Source: Ktedonospora formicarum (GTDB lineage Bacteria > Chloroflexota > Ktedonobacteria > Ktedonobacterales > Ktedonobacteraceae). From it: a DNA stretch of 64,000 nt. Positions 1 to 9,420 of the stretch are shown piece by piece. Numbering within the stretch: the stretch's first letter is position 1; each line of letters starts with the position of its first letter. The stretch spans positions 3,315,721 through 3,379,720 of the forward strand of contig NZ_BNJF01000001.1 in NCBI RefSeq assembly GCF_016587355.1. Reading direction: 5' to 3'. Made by a program: the position numbers and the translations under genes. The notes under the pieces were generated by a model, which was given only the letters and a program-made list of their open reading frames with translations, did not search any database and was not told the origin of the DNA.

Positions 1-515
1 GCTGGATCAACCTCGCCGTCGGGTCCTGGTGGCGTGCAGACAACGATGCGCGGGACACCCGCGATACTGGCTGGTGTTGCCAGCATGTACATGACTGAGG
101 GGAAGGCTCCTTTGCCGCGTGGCACATAGAGCCCTACACTACTGATGGGCGTAATCTTTTCGCCAGCCATGACTCCTGGTGCTACTTCGGTAAACCATTG
201 CTCGTGTGGCATTTGATGCTGGTGGAAGGTTCGTACATTGCGGACAGCATGTTCGATGGCGGCGTATACCTCTTTATCTAGCCGCTCATGCGCCTGCTCG
301 ATCTCTTCGCGACTCACGCGCAGGCGTTCGGGTGACACCTGTACATGGTCGAAGCGCTCCATAAATTCTACCAGGGCCGCATCTCCCCGGTCGCGGATTG
401 TGTTGACAATAGGTCGCACATACTCGATCAATTCATCAATTTTTACTTCGGCGCGTCGAAGGAGGCGCGCACGCTGTGAAGCATCGAGCTGTGCCAGCTC
501 ATAAAAGTGGATCAT
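1..515 (-). CDS. hisD: Histidinol dehydrogenase, N-terminal part (runs off the left edge)
   Basis: The minus strand reads open from an ATG at 513-515 to the window edge, giving about 171 residues that begin MIHFYELAQLDASQRARLL. The segment contains VEFMERFDHV and the family-typical stretch SSVGLYVPRGKGAFPS, which belongs to the NAD-binding half of histidinol dehydrogenase. The enzyme oxidises L-histidinol to L-histidine with two NAD in the last steps of histidine synthesis, in the cytoplasm. The family is about 430 residues, so roughly 60% lies outside the window, including the zinc ligands and catalytic histidines. A Shine-Dalgarno GGAAG sits about seven bases before the ATG. No other his gene is seen here; any operon partners would be off the left edge. 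Confidence 0.93.
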   Translation of the reverse strand, partial: MIHFYELAQLDASQRARLLRRAEVKIDELIEYVRPIVNTIRDRGDAALVEFMERFDHVQVSPERLRVSREEIEQAHERLDKEVYAAIEHAVRNVRTFHQHQMPHEQWFTEVAPGVMAGEKITPISSVGLYVPRGKGAFPSVMYMLATPASIAGVPRIVVCTPPGPDGEVDP

Positions 516-685
516 TGATTTGCTTCCTTTTCCCAGCTTGTATGCCAGCACACTGCTGTCTCTCTATCCCTCCCACACATAGCGAATAATGGTAGGGTGA
601 CTCCTTTAGCTACTTTACCATCATACCGAGAAAAGGCGACCCTTGTCTACTCATAGGCAATTAGGCAGGGACTTGTCATGGAGAT

Positions 686-740
686 GAAGCGAATTGCGTT
701 AAAAGCAAGCAAGTAATTATTTTTTAACGCAATTCGCTTC
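686..740. terminator. Perfect 19-bp inverted repeat downstream of the MFS gene
   Basis: Arms at 686-704 and 722-740 (GAAGCGAATTGCGTTAAAA and its exact complement) enclose a 17-base loop. It begins six bases beyond the stop codon of the minus-strand transporter gene. No clean U-tract follows on either strand, so it may be a bidirectional 3' hairpin or mRNA-stabilising structure rather than a classical terminator. The rest of 516-745 shows nothing else. Confidence 0.6.
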
Positions 741-745
741 ACAAT

Positions 746-2227
746 TTACGCTTGAGCTGTTGCCAGGCGGTCTTGCTCGTCTGTGTCTAGTGCGGCCTGA
801 ATATCCCTACCCATCCATTTCGCTCCCAGCACGCCAACCAGACCCGCCAGGATCAATGCGGGTATGCAGGTATAGAGGAGCGCGGCTCCCAGTTCATGGC
901 CTGCCATGCTCTGACGGTAATGCTGTCCGCCGGTGGGGTCGAAGTTGGTTGCGAGTATACCTACAAGCGTAGGTGCGAAGGCGTCACCTAGTAGATGCCC
1001 GATGAGGAGTGAGAGAGCCAGGGCCGTAGAGCGTAAACGCGCGGGGACCACATCTTGCATTGCAGCTGTGCTTGGACCAGTATAGATGGTGAGCAGAAAG
1101 GCGGTGATGATGAAGAAGACCGTGAATAGTGGGACACTATCGGCCAGGATGGCGAAGAAGTAAGCAGGGATGCAGAGGAGAAAGCCAATGCCGCAGACAA
1201 GGACGCGGGCCCCCGCATGACGGCGATTGAGTATATCCGATGCATAGCCTCCTATCAGTGTTCCCCCAATACCCGCGATGACGATGATACCACCAGAATA
1301 GATGCCTGCTAGGCCAGAGGAGAAGTGGAATGTATCCTTCTGCTGCAGATAGATTGAGAGAAAATTGGTGTTGACGCCAAGCACGAAAAAGGCAAATATC
1401 TGCATGATAATCAACACTACCAGCGTACGAATGCGCATCAGAACGGAACAGCACTTCCAGAGATCTTGAGTGCCCTGGAGAAGGGAGGTGCGCCAATCTT
1501 GCGCCTTCTCTGTCGTTGGTTCTGTGAGGGCTGGAGAGGGTTGCGGCGGTTCTGGCAAGATCTCGCTACGGCCGGCTTGTAGGGCCATTTCCTCTTCATC
1601 GGCCTCGTTGCGGCGTGGCTCACGCACGCGCCAGACGAGATACGCCAGGGCTAGTCCAGGGATACCAGTGAAGACGAAGGCTAGCCTCCAACCGCCAAAG
1701 AAGAGACCCGCGACGACTCCACCAATTCCCAGTCCGATCAGGATGCCAAAGAGTTGCGCAGTGCTCCAGCTACTCATAGTACGTGAGCGTTGGGAGCGGC
1801 TATAATAGTCACTCAGGAGGGCCGTTCCGGCTGGGAAGTAGCCGGCTTCGCCAACCCCTAGTAGCATACGCGCCAGGAAGAGCGTTGTGAAGTTCGTGGC
1901 GAGCGCTGTCAGTGCAGTGGCAATGCTCCAGACGGCGACGCAGAGGGCCACGACGTTTTTGCGCTTCACCTTATCCGCCCAGTAGCCAACAGGCATGGCG
2001 CAGAGCGTGTATACAATCAGGAACGCGGATGAGACCAAGCCAGTCTGGCTTAAATCGAAGTTGAGTTCTTGGGAGATAATGTTTACGGAGCCATTAAATA
2101 CGTAGCGGTCGAGATAGTTGAGCAGGCTGATGCTAAACATGATCCAGAAGACGGAACGAGCCCCCTTTGTAAGCGGTTTGCGCGGGGCATGATGGTCGAC
2201 ATTCGCTGGTTGAGCTACGTCGCTCAT
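746..2227 (-). CDS. MFS transporter, spinster-like
   Basis: This 493-residue protein is a 12-helix Major Facilitator Superfamily transporter. The first helix carries the NYLDRYVFN signature seen in spinster-like and organic-anion MFS members, followed by the loop 2-3 motif GYWADKVKRKN and a helix 4-5 region ARMLLGVGEAGYFPAG. A charged cytoplasmic loop of about 60 residues (around 205-265, rich in E and P) separates the two six-helix halves, as usual in the family. Substrate cannot be told from sequence. GGAGG lies seven bases before the ATG, which fixes the start. Neighbours are unrelated (hisD downstream, recO upstream), so it is probably a single transcription unit. Confidence 0.88.
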   Translation of the reverse strand: MSDVAQPANVDHHAPRKPLTKGARSVFWIMFSISLLNYLDRYVFNGSVNIISQELNFDLSQTGLVSSAFLIVYTLCAMPVGYWADKVKRKNVVALCVAVWSIATALTALATNFTTLFLARMLLGVGEAGYFPAGTALLSDYYSRSQRSRTMSSWSTAQLFGILIGLGIGGVVAGLFFGGWRLAFVFTGIPGLALAYLVWRVREPRRNEADEEEMALQAGRSEILPEPPQPSPALTEPTTEKAQDWRTSLLQGTQDLWKCCSVLMRIRTLVVLIIMQIFAFFVLGVNTNFLSIYLQQKDTFHFSSGLAGIYSGGIIVIAGIGGTLIGGYASDILNRRHAGARVLVCGIGFLLCIPAYFFAILADSVPLFTVFFIITAFLLTIYTGPSTAAMQDVVPARLRSTALALSLLIGHLLGDAFAPTLVGILATNFDPTGGQHYRQSMAGHELGAALLYTCIPALILAGLVGVLGAKWMGRDIQAALDTDEQDRLATAQA

Positions 2228-2474
2228 GCGTCACCTCCTAGAGCCGATAAACGAAATACAACACTCTCGATAGATAAATAGCGAATCCCAAGGGATAGTT
2301 AGTGAAACACACTTCCAACATAACATAAAGTGAGAGCTATTGCATAGCTATTTGTGGACCAAAAAGCGGTACCCAATATCTCTGTTTGGCAGCAACTTGG
2401 CCTTTGGATAGGGTGATGTGACGCGACTGCGACCTGCTTATTCTGGTACATGATGACCACCGTTGGGTTAGGTG

Positions 2475-3299
2475 TTAGTGGTTGGTAGGCATCTGAGAGA
2501 TGAGGGCTTCCAGGAAACTCCAGGATTTGATCTCGCGTTCAAGGTGGTAGCGTACCAAACTATGCATAGCCGAGGCGGCTTCGGCGTGGATTTTTGCATC
2601 GAGGTGGAGGCGTGGCACATGCTCCCACTCGGTTCGTTGTAGGAGGCGCAAAACCTTGAGGGCATTTGGGGAAATCTTCTGCGCCCACAGGTGCGAACAA
2701 TTGGGGCACAGCGCGCCGCCCAGGGTTGGAGTGAAGCCGTTGATGACTGGCTCCAGTTCCGTGTCACAATGCGCGCAGGTGCGGAGAAGGGGCTCATATC
2801 CAGCATATGCTAATAGATAGATTTCAAAGTAGCGTAGAAGCAAGAGGCTACGGTCGCGCCCTGGTTGGGGGGTGCCAGATGCTTCTTGCTTGTGTACTTC
2901 GTGCGCGTCAGAATCTAGCTCGCGCAGTGCTTTCAGGAGCAGATTATAAACATCCTCATGCTGAGTATCGTCCTCGATAAAGCGGTCCACCAGTTCGGCG
3001 AGATAGATGGCGCATGTACTATACCAGGTATCGTTGCCCTGGCGCAGCGACAGGAAGGCTTCATGGGTTTGAGCCTGGGTGATGATATCGAGGTTGCGAC
3101 CTTGAGCAAGGTGGAGCCGACTATGGCAGAGTAGCTCAAGATGTCCCGCTTTGCGGCTAACCGGGCGGCGTGCCCCCTTGGCAACAGCGTGGTATTTACC
3201 TCGGTAGGGGGTCAGGAGTGTGAGGATACGATCGGCCTCTCCAAGGTCGGAATGCTTGAGTATTATTGCGTCAGTGGAATAGGTGCGTTGTTCTCGCAT
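2475..3299 (-). CDS. recO: DNA repair protein RecO
   Basis: The 274-residue protein starts with the RecO OB-fold (YSTDAIILKHSDLGEADRILTLLTPYRGK, about residues 7-75), followed by the helical domain and a four-cysteine zinc site, CAHC and CPNC, around residues 186-206. RecO loads RecA on SSB-coated single strands together with RecR and anneals DNA during recombinational repair. Length is normal for the family. The gene lies just downstream of two tRNA genes on the same strand, but a terminator at 3321-3349 separates them, so recO probably has its own promoter. The 2228-2474 gap downstream shows nothing beyond short dyads. Confidence 0.93.
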   Translation of the reverse strand: MREQRTYSTDAIILKHSDLGEADRILTLLTPYRGKYHAVAKGARRPVSRKAGHLELLCHSRLHLAQGRNLDIITQAQTHEAFLSLRQGNDTWYSTCAIYLAELVDRFIEDDTQHEDVYNLLLKALRELDSDAHEVHKQEASGTPQPGRDRSLLLLRYFEIYLLAYAGYEPLLRTCAHCDTELEPVINGFTPTLGGALCPNCSHLWAQKISPNALKVLRLLQRTEWEHVPRLHLDAKIHAEAASAMHSLVRYHLEREIKSWSFLEALISQMPTNH

Positions 3300-3320
3300 A
3301 GCTGTGGAGTCCGCGAAAAA

Positions 3321-3349
3321 GAAAAAGACGTGACTAATAAATCACGTCT
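3321..3349 (-). terminator. Intrinsic terminator after the tRNA-Gly/tRNA-Cys pair
   Basis: Read on the minus strand, AGACGTGA - TTTATTAG - TCACGTCT forms an 8-bp hairpin followed by TTTTTC, directly downstream of tRNA-Cys and upstream of recO. This is a textbook rho-independent terminator. Confidence 0.85.
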
Positions 3350-3356
3350 CAACAGG

Positions 3357-3427
3357 AGGCGACGAGCGGACTCGAACCGCTGGTGCAGCTTTTGCAGAGC
3401 CGTGCCTTACCACTTGGCTACGTCGCC
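3357..3427 (-). tRNA. tRNA-Cys (anticodon GCA)
   Basis: The minus strand folds into a complete cloverleaf of 71 nt. The acceptor stem is GGCGACG paired with CGTCGCC and the discriminator is U. The D arm carries AGCCAAGTGGTAAGGC, the anticodon loop CTGCAAA reads GCA, and the T arm has GGTTCGAGTCC. The 3' CCA is not encoded (CCT follows), so it is added after transcription. It lies 10 bases downstream of tRNA-Gly and shares its terminator. Confidence 0.95.
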
Positions 3428-3434
3428 TTAATAA

Positions 3435-3509
<75 letters not shown>

Positions 3510-3679
3510 ATGTCCCTGGAAAGCATTTGTTTCGTGACTTTCGTTACTCTTTCAAGTACTCCCCGACTGCTCGTATAAGATAACATACCCGTATGGGTTT
3601 GTCAACAGGGAGAGGCTGTCTTTTTATTGGATCAGAGAAGTCCGATGTAAGCGTCGTCTTGCGCGTGTTGAGGTTGGTC

Positions 3680-6049
3680 CTATTCTATCTCAAAGCCACG
3701 CTCGCGAAGGAGTTGAAGCAGGTGTTCTAGATGCTTCTCTTCGACATGCACCAGGCGTTGCTCTGCCGCGATTGCCGGTCCTAGCAGGGCCTGAATCTCT
3801 GTATCCTGGGCAAGATCGCGTAGCATGGGTTCTGAAAATGCCAGCAGTGGCGCGTGCTCAACGCGAATTGTGGGTTGCCCTTCGTAGCCTCCGCCCCAGA
3901 TTTTGAGGCGTGCGAGCAGGGACCCGGGAATGCCCTCTATGCAATGGCTTTCCAATAGGCGTAGGATTTCTTCGAGCGCTAAACCCTGTTCGCGTGCCTG
4001 TTTCAAGGAAGCCTCGCTCAAGCGTAGCCATCCGGTATCTTGGTCGCGCTCGCAGAAGCGCTCGGCCAATCTGACACTGTAGAAATTGAGCACGCCATAG
4101 AGTGGCTGAAGCAAGCCATCTTCACGTAAGCGCCACTGTGGTTCCGCTTCAGTTTGTGACGTTGAGGTGGTACTCAAAGCGGGTAAGTAGTCCTTTTCCC
4201 AGAGTAACTCTTGCGCCTCTGGCAAGCGATCTGCGGCGACTATTACCAATGTTGGCGAGAGGCGTTGACCAAACAGATTCCGCCCTCGCTCGTCTGCTAG
4301 TAAGGCGTCGAGTATGCCAGGCTCTTCAACTTCTAATAGTGTCGTGTCGCGATGGATCTCAATGCGTCGTGCTTGCCGTTCCCATTCCAGCAATGTATAG
4401 CGGACATTTTGTGGTAGTTCATTGTGAGTTGCCTGTTCGAGTGTGCGTAGGATCGCATCGACGAAGAGTCCTCGCTGGATCGCCTGGGTTACGCTGGCGC
4501 GTGTCAGGCGATACTGCGCGATATATTCCAGTTTGACGCGCTCGGCGAAGCGGTCCAGCGCTACGAGTAGTGCTTCTGAGACTGGTTCTAGAGCCACCAA
4601 CTCAAAGTTTGGCTGTACGATCAGCCGTCCCTGTTGCTCTTCTTCCCGTAGAGGGTATTCTTTAAGAAGGGCGAGACCGCATGGGGTGAGGCGAAAGGAT
4701 GTAGGAGGATCTTCACTGTCCAGGTTGATATCCAGTTCGACGACGCCAAGCCAGTTCAGGAGCCCGGTGATCACAGTGCGAACAAAACCGCCTTCGACCA
4801 TGTACCAGCCTTCGCGATGCGTGAGCCAGCCTCGTTGGAGGCGAAAGTCCCAACCATAGATATTACATTCGCTAGAGTAGCGGTCAATGTGCGAACCTGC
4901 CTGCTGGCGTGGGAAGAGCAAATATGGCTCGTAGAGGCGTGTACGAGCGATAGTGCCTGACAGGCTGTGCCATATGCCCGGCTTTTCGCGCGCCACCAGT
5001 TCCGCGACCGCATGTCGCGAGCGTACAATTTCAGGCTGTGCCTTTGTCATGGGTCCAGGCCCTGGACGCACATTGATATCTGGTAGATGGGCAATCTCGT
5101 TCCAGAACGTCCCATCAAGCGCTAGATTATAACAGCGTTTGACGCGCTCGCTCAGAGGAAGAGCGAAATAAGCATCAGCATCTCCTGTTTGGAGCACTCC
5201 ATCATGTGCGTGCAGGATGCCAAGCTTTTGTGCTAGCAAACGCAGGAAAAGCAGACTGGGGATCTCATTCTCTGGTCGCCCATGTTCAGCTACCCCCTCG
5301 GCGATTCGCGCCATAATGAGGCGCCATGATGAGCGTGACAGGAAGCCATTATTGAGTATAGTCAGGCCATCTCGCGCCTCACTGACTGCTGACCAATAGC
5401 GATAAAGGCGGCGTTGTAAGCGACGAGCCTGCTCGCTTATTTCATAGCTGGTTGCTTCATTTTCGTTCTCTAGCTGTGAAGCGTCCGGGTTGTTGTTCGT
5501 TTGCCAGAGCATTTCTCCAGCGGCGTGTACACCTGGGGGAACAACGACAATACCATCATATGTGCCACTGGCATAATCTCGCTCTCCCAGATTTCCTGGT
5601 TTGTTCCAGAAGAGCAAGCCTTGTGTCAGCAGTGCGCGTAGTGCTTGCTCAAAGAGACCATGTGGATGCGCTGGGGGATAATGGATGATACCTCTTCTGC
5701 TTTCTTCGCCCAAATGGAGTTCTATTTCATCCCCCTGCTCTCGACTGGGTACTAGTCCGGCGCTATTAAAATAGAGCGCCAAGTCGCGGCTATTTGCTCT
5801 CCCGCCGCAGTTGAGTAATTCCTGTATGATCGCCTGCTCATGCTCAGATAAGTTCTGCAAGAGTGTGTGAAGTGTCTCTGGCTCAAAAAGCTGGCGTGCG
5901 ATTTCGTCTAGTTCCGCTGACTCGGAGGCATCAGCATTAGTATTGATGCCAGGTGTGGCCCCGGTTAAGGTAACCTGTCTCATCCTGGCAATAGTATGCA
6001 GATGGTAGATAGGAATTGTGCGTAACAGGTCGAGATCACTCTGTTTCAT
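3680..6049 (-). CDS. Large helicase-associated (XPB/Ssl2 N-terminal-like) protein
   Basis: The protein is about 789 residues from the preferred start. An upstream ATG at 6062-6064 is in frame, but only the ATG at 6047-6049 has a Shine-Dalgarno (AGGGGAAC). The N-terminal region is helical (DLLRTIPIYHLHTIARM). Around residues 465-640 there is a segment starting RLIVQPNFELVALEPVSEALL, which resembles the helicase C-terminal-like domain (Helicase_C_3) found in bacterial XPB-type helicases. No Walker A or DEAD/DEAH motif is visible, so it is not a motor. The first codons overlap the end of the SWIM gene by 14 bases, implying translational coupling; the two proteins probably work together. The function is not known to me. 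A DNA-repair or DNA-binding role is only inferred. Confidence 0.6.
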   Translation of the reverse strand: MKQSDLDLLRTIPIYHLHTIARMRQVTLTGATPGINTNADASESAELDEIARQLFEPETLHTLLQNLSEHEQAIIQELLNCGGRANSRDLALYFNSAGLVPSREQGDEIELHLGEESRRGIIHYPPAHPHGLFEQALRALLTQGLLFWNKPGNLGERDYASGTYDGIVVVPPGVHAAGEMLWQTNNNPDASQLENENEATSYEISEQARRLQRRLYRYWSAVSEARDGLTILNNGFLSRSSWRLIMARIAEGVAEHGRPENEIPSLLFLRLLAQKLGILHAHDGVLQTGDADAYFALPLSERVKRCYNLALDGTFWNEIAHLPDINVRPGPGPMTKAQPEIVRSRHAVAELVAREKPGIWHSLSGTIARTRLYEPYLLFPRQQAGSHIDRYSSECNIYGWDFRLQRGWLTHREGWYMVEGGFVRTVITGLLNWLGVVELDINLDSEDPPTSFRLTPCGLALLKEYPLREEEQQGRLIVQPNFELVALEPVSEALLVALDRFAERVKLEYIAQYRLTRASVTQAIQRGLFVDAILRTLEQATHNELPQNVRYTLLEWERQARRIEIHRDTTLLEVEEPGILDALLADERGRNLFGQRLSPTLVIVAADRLPEAQELLWEKDYLPALSTTSTSQTEAEPQWRLREDGLLQPLYGVLNFYSVRLAERFCERDQDTGWLRLSEASLKQAREQGLALEEILRLLESHCIEGIPGSLLARLKIWGGGYEGQPTIRVEHAPLLAFSEPMLRDLAQDTEIQALLGPAIAAEQRLVHVEEKHLEHLLQLLRERGFEIE

Positions 6050-8468
6050 CGGCGTTCCCCTCATGTACGAGGGGAGTGTTGCCCCGTCGCTTCAAATCAT
6101 CAATAAGTGGTGCTACTCCCTCTGAAGACAGCACAAATGTGGTGGGGTTGAGGGCGCGTACGATCTGCTCTTTGAGGGTGGTGGTGGCTTCGATTTCGCG
6201 CAAGACCATATTGTCGGCGACCTCAAGTAGAGGTATGTGGGTATAGAAGCGTGTACGCCCATAGCTCGCGTGCATACGCTCGATGCGTGTGCTAACCTCT
6301 TTAAGGGTCTCAGCCAGATTGGGTTCGCGTCGCGCGATCTGATGCAGGAGGGTGACAAGTTCTTCGACGCGATGTCCCTGGCGTAAGGCCTGGCTCAGCG
6401 CGCGTGGTGTTAGACGATAACAAAGCGAATTGCGCCTTGTTCCCTGTGACTCGGCAAAGCGTTCCAGGGTTTCAATAATGGGCCAGACCGAGGGATGTAC
6501 AGGAACCAATAGCTCTTGCGAGTCTGAGACTTTCAGCACATGCGCAAGCCGACGCTGGCGAATCTGCTCTATTTCGGCGGAAGGTGCGTCTCCTTTGAGG
6601 AGCCAGTTAGCCTGTGGGGTTAAGCGGAACGCAAGCAATTTCCCGTCAGGTGCAGTGATGATATCACAGATACCCCACCAGTAGAGTGGTCCCTGGATGC
6701 ATTGCGCCAAATAGTGATACTCTACATGCTGCCAGTCGCCAGCATGTAATGGCTTGAGCGGTCGCCCCTCGCGCTGTTCAAACCACCAGTGCGGTGAGGA
6801 GAAATAGCGCTGGCGCCCCTGAAGAAAGAGGGGATTGAGGCGATAGACGAAGCGCGCGAAGGCGGCAAAATTGATCCATTGGCCCTGCGAGGTCTGGGCT
6901 AGTAGCGCCAGGAGTGTACGTCGTGCCTCTTCGTTCTCCCCTTCTAGCTCGCCGGGTCGTAAGATTGGCTGCTGGAGTGAGGTAGCTCGGCAGCGCAGGC
7001 GCGAGCCAACCTCGCGCAGGCTGAGTAGCTCGTCAAGCGAGGAGTGCTTGAGCCAGAGTGCGAATAGTTCGCGCGCCCTTTCAATACAGCCATCATCCAG
7101 GAAATAGCTTGGTACTTGAGCCTGGATGCGTATATGCTTTCCGGTGGAATCGCGGTATAGGAGTTTCGCCAGACGCAGCAGGCGCAGTGCGAAACGTAGA
7201 AAGGTTTTTTGGCGGGGTAAATGTTGTTGTAGACGTTCTATCAGTTCCTCAGATGGAGCATCACTTGTCCCCCCAATTGTGAATGCTCCATCTGACACAG
7301 AAGCGCCGGGCACCCCAAAGAGTTCTGCCTGTAGCACGTCTGAAATCTCTAGCCAGTCTCCCTCTCCCTCTAATGACATGTTATCCAGTGAGCGTGCAAC
7401 TAGCAGCAATTCAGAGAGTAAGCGTCCAGGCTCCATGCTGCGCATGCGTGGGGATTCGGCCTGATCTTCCTGGGGAGGCTCGTAGGGTGTAATGGGAACT
7501 GTCACGCGGAGCGCGCTGCGAACCTCGGCTGGCACGAACCAGCCAATCTCAACCATCCCGCCGTTCTGGATGGTGCGTGAGATCGAAGTGCTGTTTAGGC
7601 TAGTGCGGAAGAGCAGGGCTCGAGCCTGTAGCTCGCTTAGCATACGTTGATAGTGCGCAGGCTGTCCTAGCGCGAAGCGCTCAAAGAGCCCCCTAAGCTC
7701 TTCATCGGTCATCGTTGAGCCAGTAAGGCATAGGGCCGCGAGCAATTGCCTCTGCTGTTTTTCCAGCGTTGCCGCGCTTTTCCGTATTACTTCAGGGCGT
7801 GCGATGGATGTAAGCAGGGCTTCTATAATCTGAGGTTTACTCAAAGTGTTTGTGACTATATCGTGGGAGCGTGCCACAATGCGTAATTCGCTGATGCTTA
7901 ATTGCTCTAGAATCTCCTGTAAGCTTCCTACACTGACTTGTGTCTGAAGCATGACATTGGCCCGTGATGGATTGCCAGCGCGGATAGGTTCGCTCGAAGG
8001 CGCGGTGGTATGTGTAGTGTTTCGCACGTTAGGAGAAAGAGTCACTTGCTCCGCAGGCTCTTCACGCGAGGGAACTTGCCGTGTTGTGTCGGGCGTCACG
8101 AAGGCTCCGGGATGAGCCAGCCATTCATAGAGGAGAGCCGCGCCATGTTCACAGAGCGGAAGCGCGGGGGCGCCGCAGGTACAGGTGCTTTCCCAACGCA
8201 TGGCTCCCTGTAGCTCGACAGTAATCTGGTAGCAGCCATGGTCGTCTGGCATGGATGGAAGTGCTTCGCTCTCCTCTTCGGTTGCTTCGTTCTCAACGGG
8301 CGTGGAGAGATTGACGAGGCCGCTCAAGCGTGCTAGGTGACGCCTGGGGGTCTGGACTGCACCCAGGCGAGCATGCTCCTGCCCACGTGTTGCCGCCGCC
8401 AACCCCGCCATACTGATGATATCGGTGGCCCGCAGGCGTCGAAGCGCGCCGGGTACTACATGCTCCAT
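6036..8468 (-). CDS. SWIM zinc-finger protein with XPB-N-like C-terminal region
   Basis: The 810-residue protein has an N-terminal region ISMAGLAAATRGQEHARLG followed by a SWIM-type zinc motif CTCGAPALPLCEH, with ligands C96, C98, C106 and H108. SWIM fingers bind DNA or protein partners. The C-terminal third (about 655-790, beginning ELLVPVHPSVWPIIETLERF) resembles the corresponding region of the downstream protein at 3680-6049, so the two may be distant paralogues with one gaining the zinc finger. No ATPase motif is visible. It sits 89 bases downstream of rsmE on the same strand and overlaps its downstream partner. Its role is unknown; the tandem arrangement suggests a two-protein complex. 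Confidence 0.62.
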   Translation of the reverse strand: MEHVVPGALRRLRATDIISMAGLAAATRGQEHARLGAVQTPRRHLARLSGLVNLSTPVENEATEEESEALPSMPDDHGCYQITVELQGAMRWESTCTCGAPALPLCEHGAALLYEWLAHPGAFVTPDTTRQVPSREEPAEQVTLSPNVRNTTHTTAPSSEPIRAGNPSRANVMLQTQVSVGSLQEILEQLSISELRIVARSHDIVTNTLSKPQIIEALLTSIARPEVIRKSAATLEKQQRQLLAALCLTGSTMTDEELRGLFERFALGQPAHYQRMLSELQARALLFRTSLNSTSISRTIQNGGMVEIGWFVPAEVRSALRVTVPITPYEPPQEDQAESPRMRSMEPGRLLSELLLVARSLDNMSLEGEGDWLEISDVLQAELFGVPGASVSDGAFTIGGTSDAPSEELIERLQQHLPRQKTFLRFALRLLRLAKLLYRDSTGKHIRIQAQVPSYFLDDGCIERARELFALWLKHSSLDELLSLREVGSRLRCRATSLQQPILRPGELEGENEEARRTLLALLAQTSQGQWINFAAFARFVYRLNPLFLQGRQRYFSSPHWWFEQREGRPLKPLHAGDWQHVEYHYLAQCIQGPLYWWGICDIITAPDGKLLAFRLTPQANWLLKGDAPSAEIEQIRQRRLAHVLKVSDSQELLVPVHPSVWPIIETLERFAESQGTRRNSLCYRLTPRALSQALRQGHRVEELVTLLHQIARREPNLAETLKEVSTRIERMHASYGRTRFYTHIPLLEVADNMVLREIEATTTLKEQIVRALNPTTFVLSSEGVAPLIDDLKRRGNTPLVHEGNADETE
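6057..6074 (-). promoter_or_regulatory. Small hairpin at the SWIM / XPB-N-like gene junction
   Basis: CCCCTC - GTACAT - GAGGGG forms a 6-bp hairpin whose 3' arm contains the Shine-Dalgarno of the downstream gene. It lies inside the last codons of the SWIM gene. Ribosomes finishing the SWIM gene would open it, which fits translational coupling. This is inference from position. Confidence 0.4.
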
Positions 8469-8557
8469 ACTGACTTGCTCGCAAAAACTAGCAGAAGAAT
8501 CGCTAGATGTTATTGATAGACGTATTGAGCTATCTTAGCACGAAGCTCTTATCCCGG

Positions 8558-9367
8558 TCAATGCAAGGAGGTGCTCAGTGATTTTCCCTTGAGTGTGGTT
8601 TCGACCTCGTACATAATATTGGCAATTGAGGCGATGGCGGCGGTCTCAGCGCGCAGGATGCGCTCGCCAAGCGTGACAATTGTAGCTCCCTGTCGCCGTG
8701 CCATCATGATTTCTTCCTGCGTTAACCCACCCTCGGGGCCGATGAAGAGCATAATTCTGAAGTGGTGAGTTGGAGCTTCGTCATAGTTCGTCATTGCCTC
8801 TCGAAGCGTGGTGCGCAACGTTTGCTTACGCTCCTCTTCCCAGGGCATCAGAGCGAGGGTGCCATCTGGAATATCAGCGAGCATGTGCATAAGTGGGCGA
8901 ATAGGTTGTAATGTGGGGATGCGTGAGCGACCACACTGTTCAGCCGCTTCCTGAATGATGCGTTGCCAGCGTTTCTGCTTGGCGTTACCCGCCTCGGAGA
9001 GTCCTGCCATAGAGCGCTGGCAGGTTGTTGGCGCGAAGGTGGTTACTCCTAGTTCGGTACCCTTCTCCAGAATCCATTCAAAGCGTGCGGATTTGAGCAA
9101 GCCCTGGCAAAGTGTTATCTCGACTGGCGACTCGCTCACGCCGCGTAGACGCTCTAAGATTTCCACAATGACTTCGCTGCGTGTGCTCTTGCGCACAGCG
9201 CAGTGGGTTTCCTCGCCACTATTATCTAGCAGCACCAGGCGCTCATTCAGGGCCAGACGTAAGACATCGCGTACCTGATGTGCCAGATTATCTGGTAGTG
9301 AGATACTTGTGCCTTGCTGTTTGAGCAGCCCAGGTTCGACCTGGCCTTCTACAAAGAAACGGTGCAT
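8558..9367 (-). CDS. rsmE: 16S rRNA (uracil-1498-N3)-methyltransferase RsmE
   Basis: The 269-residue protein matches RsmE throughout. It has an N-terminal PUA-like part (MHRFFVEG, then LAHQVRDVLRLALNERLVL) and a C-terminal SPOUT methyltransferase fold with the knot motifs LFIGPEGGLTQEE and LGERILRAETAAIASI. It methylates N3 of U1498 of 16S rRNA in assembled 30S subunits using S-adenosylmethionine. It follows prmA on the same strand, a common pairing of ribosome-modifying enzymes, but the 182-base gap holds a repeat element. Length is normal. Confidence 0.95.
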   Translation of the reverse strand: MHRFFVEGQVEPGLLKQQGTSISLPDNLAHQVRDVLRLALNERLVLLDNSGEETHCAVRKSTRSEVIVEILERLRGVSESPVEITLCQGLLKSARFEWILEKGTELGVTTFAPTTCQRSMAGLSEAGNAKQKRWQRIIQEAAEQCGRSRIPTLQPIRPLMHMLADIPDGTLALMPWEEERKQTLRTTLREAMTNYDEAPTHHFRIMLFIGPEGGLTQEEIMMARRQGATIVTLGERILRAETAAIASIANIMYEVETTLKGKSLSTSLH

Positions 9368-9420
9368 ATAACCTCATTATTCGTGCTAATGCCTTTCGAT
9401 CCCTAGAGCGCATTATCATT

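Noticed and set aside
238..504. Plus-strand reading frame of 88 codons
   Set aside because: It is antisense to hisD, whose minus-strand protein matches the family closely; residue content (Ser/Arg-rich) is that of a shadow frame.
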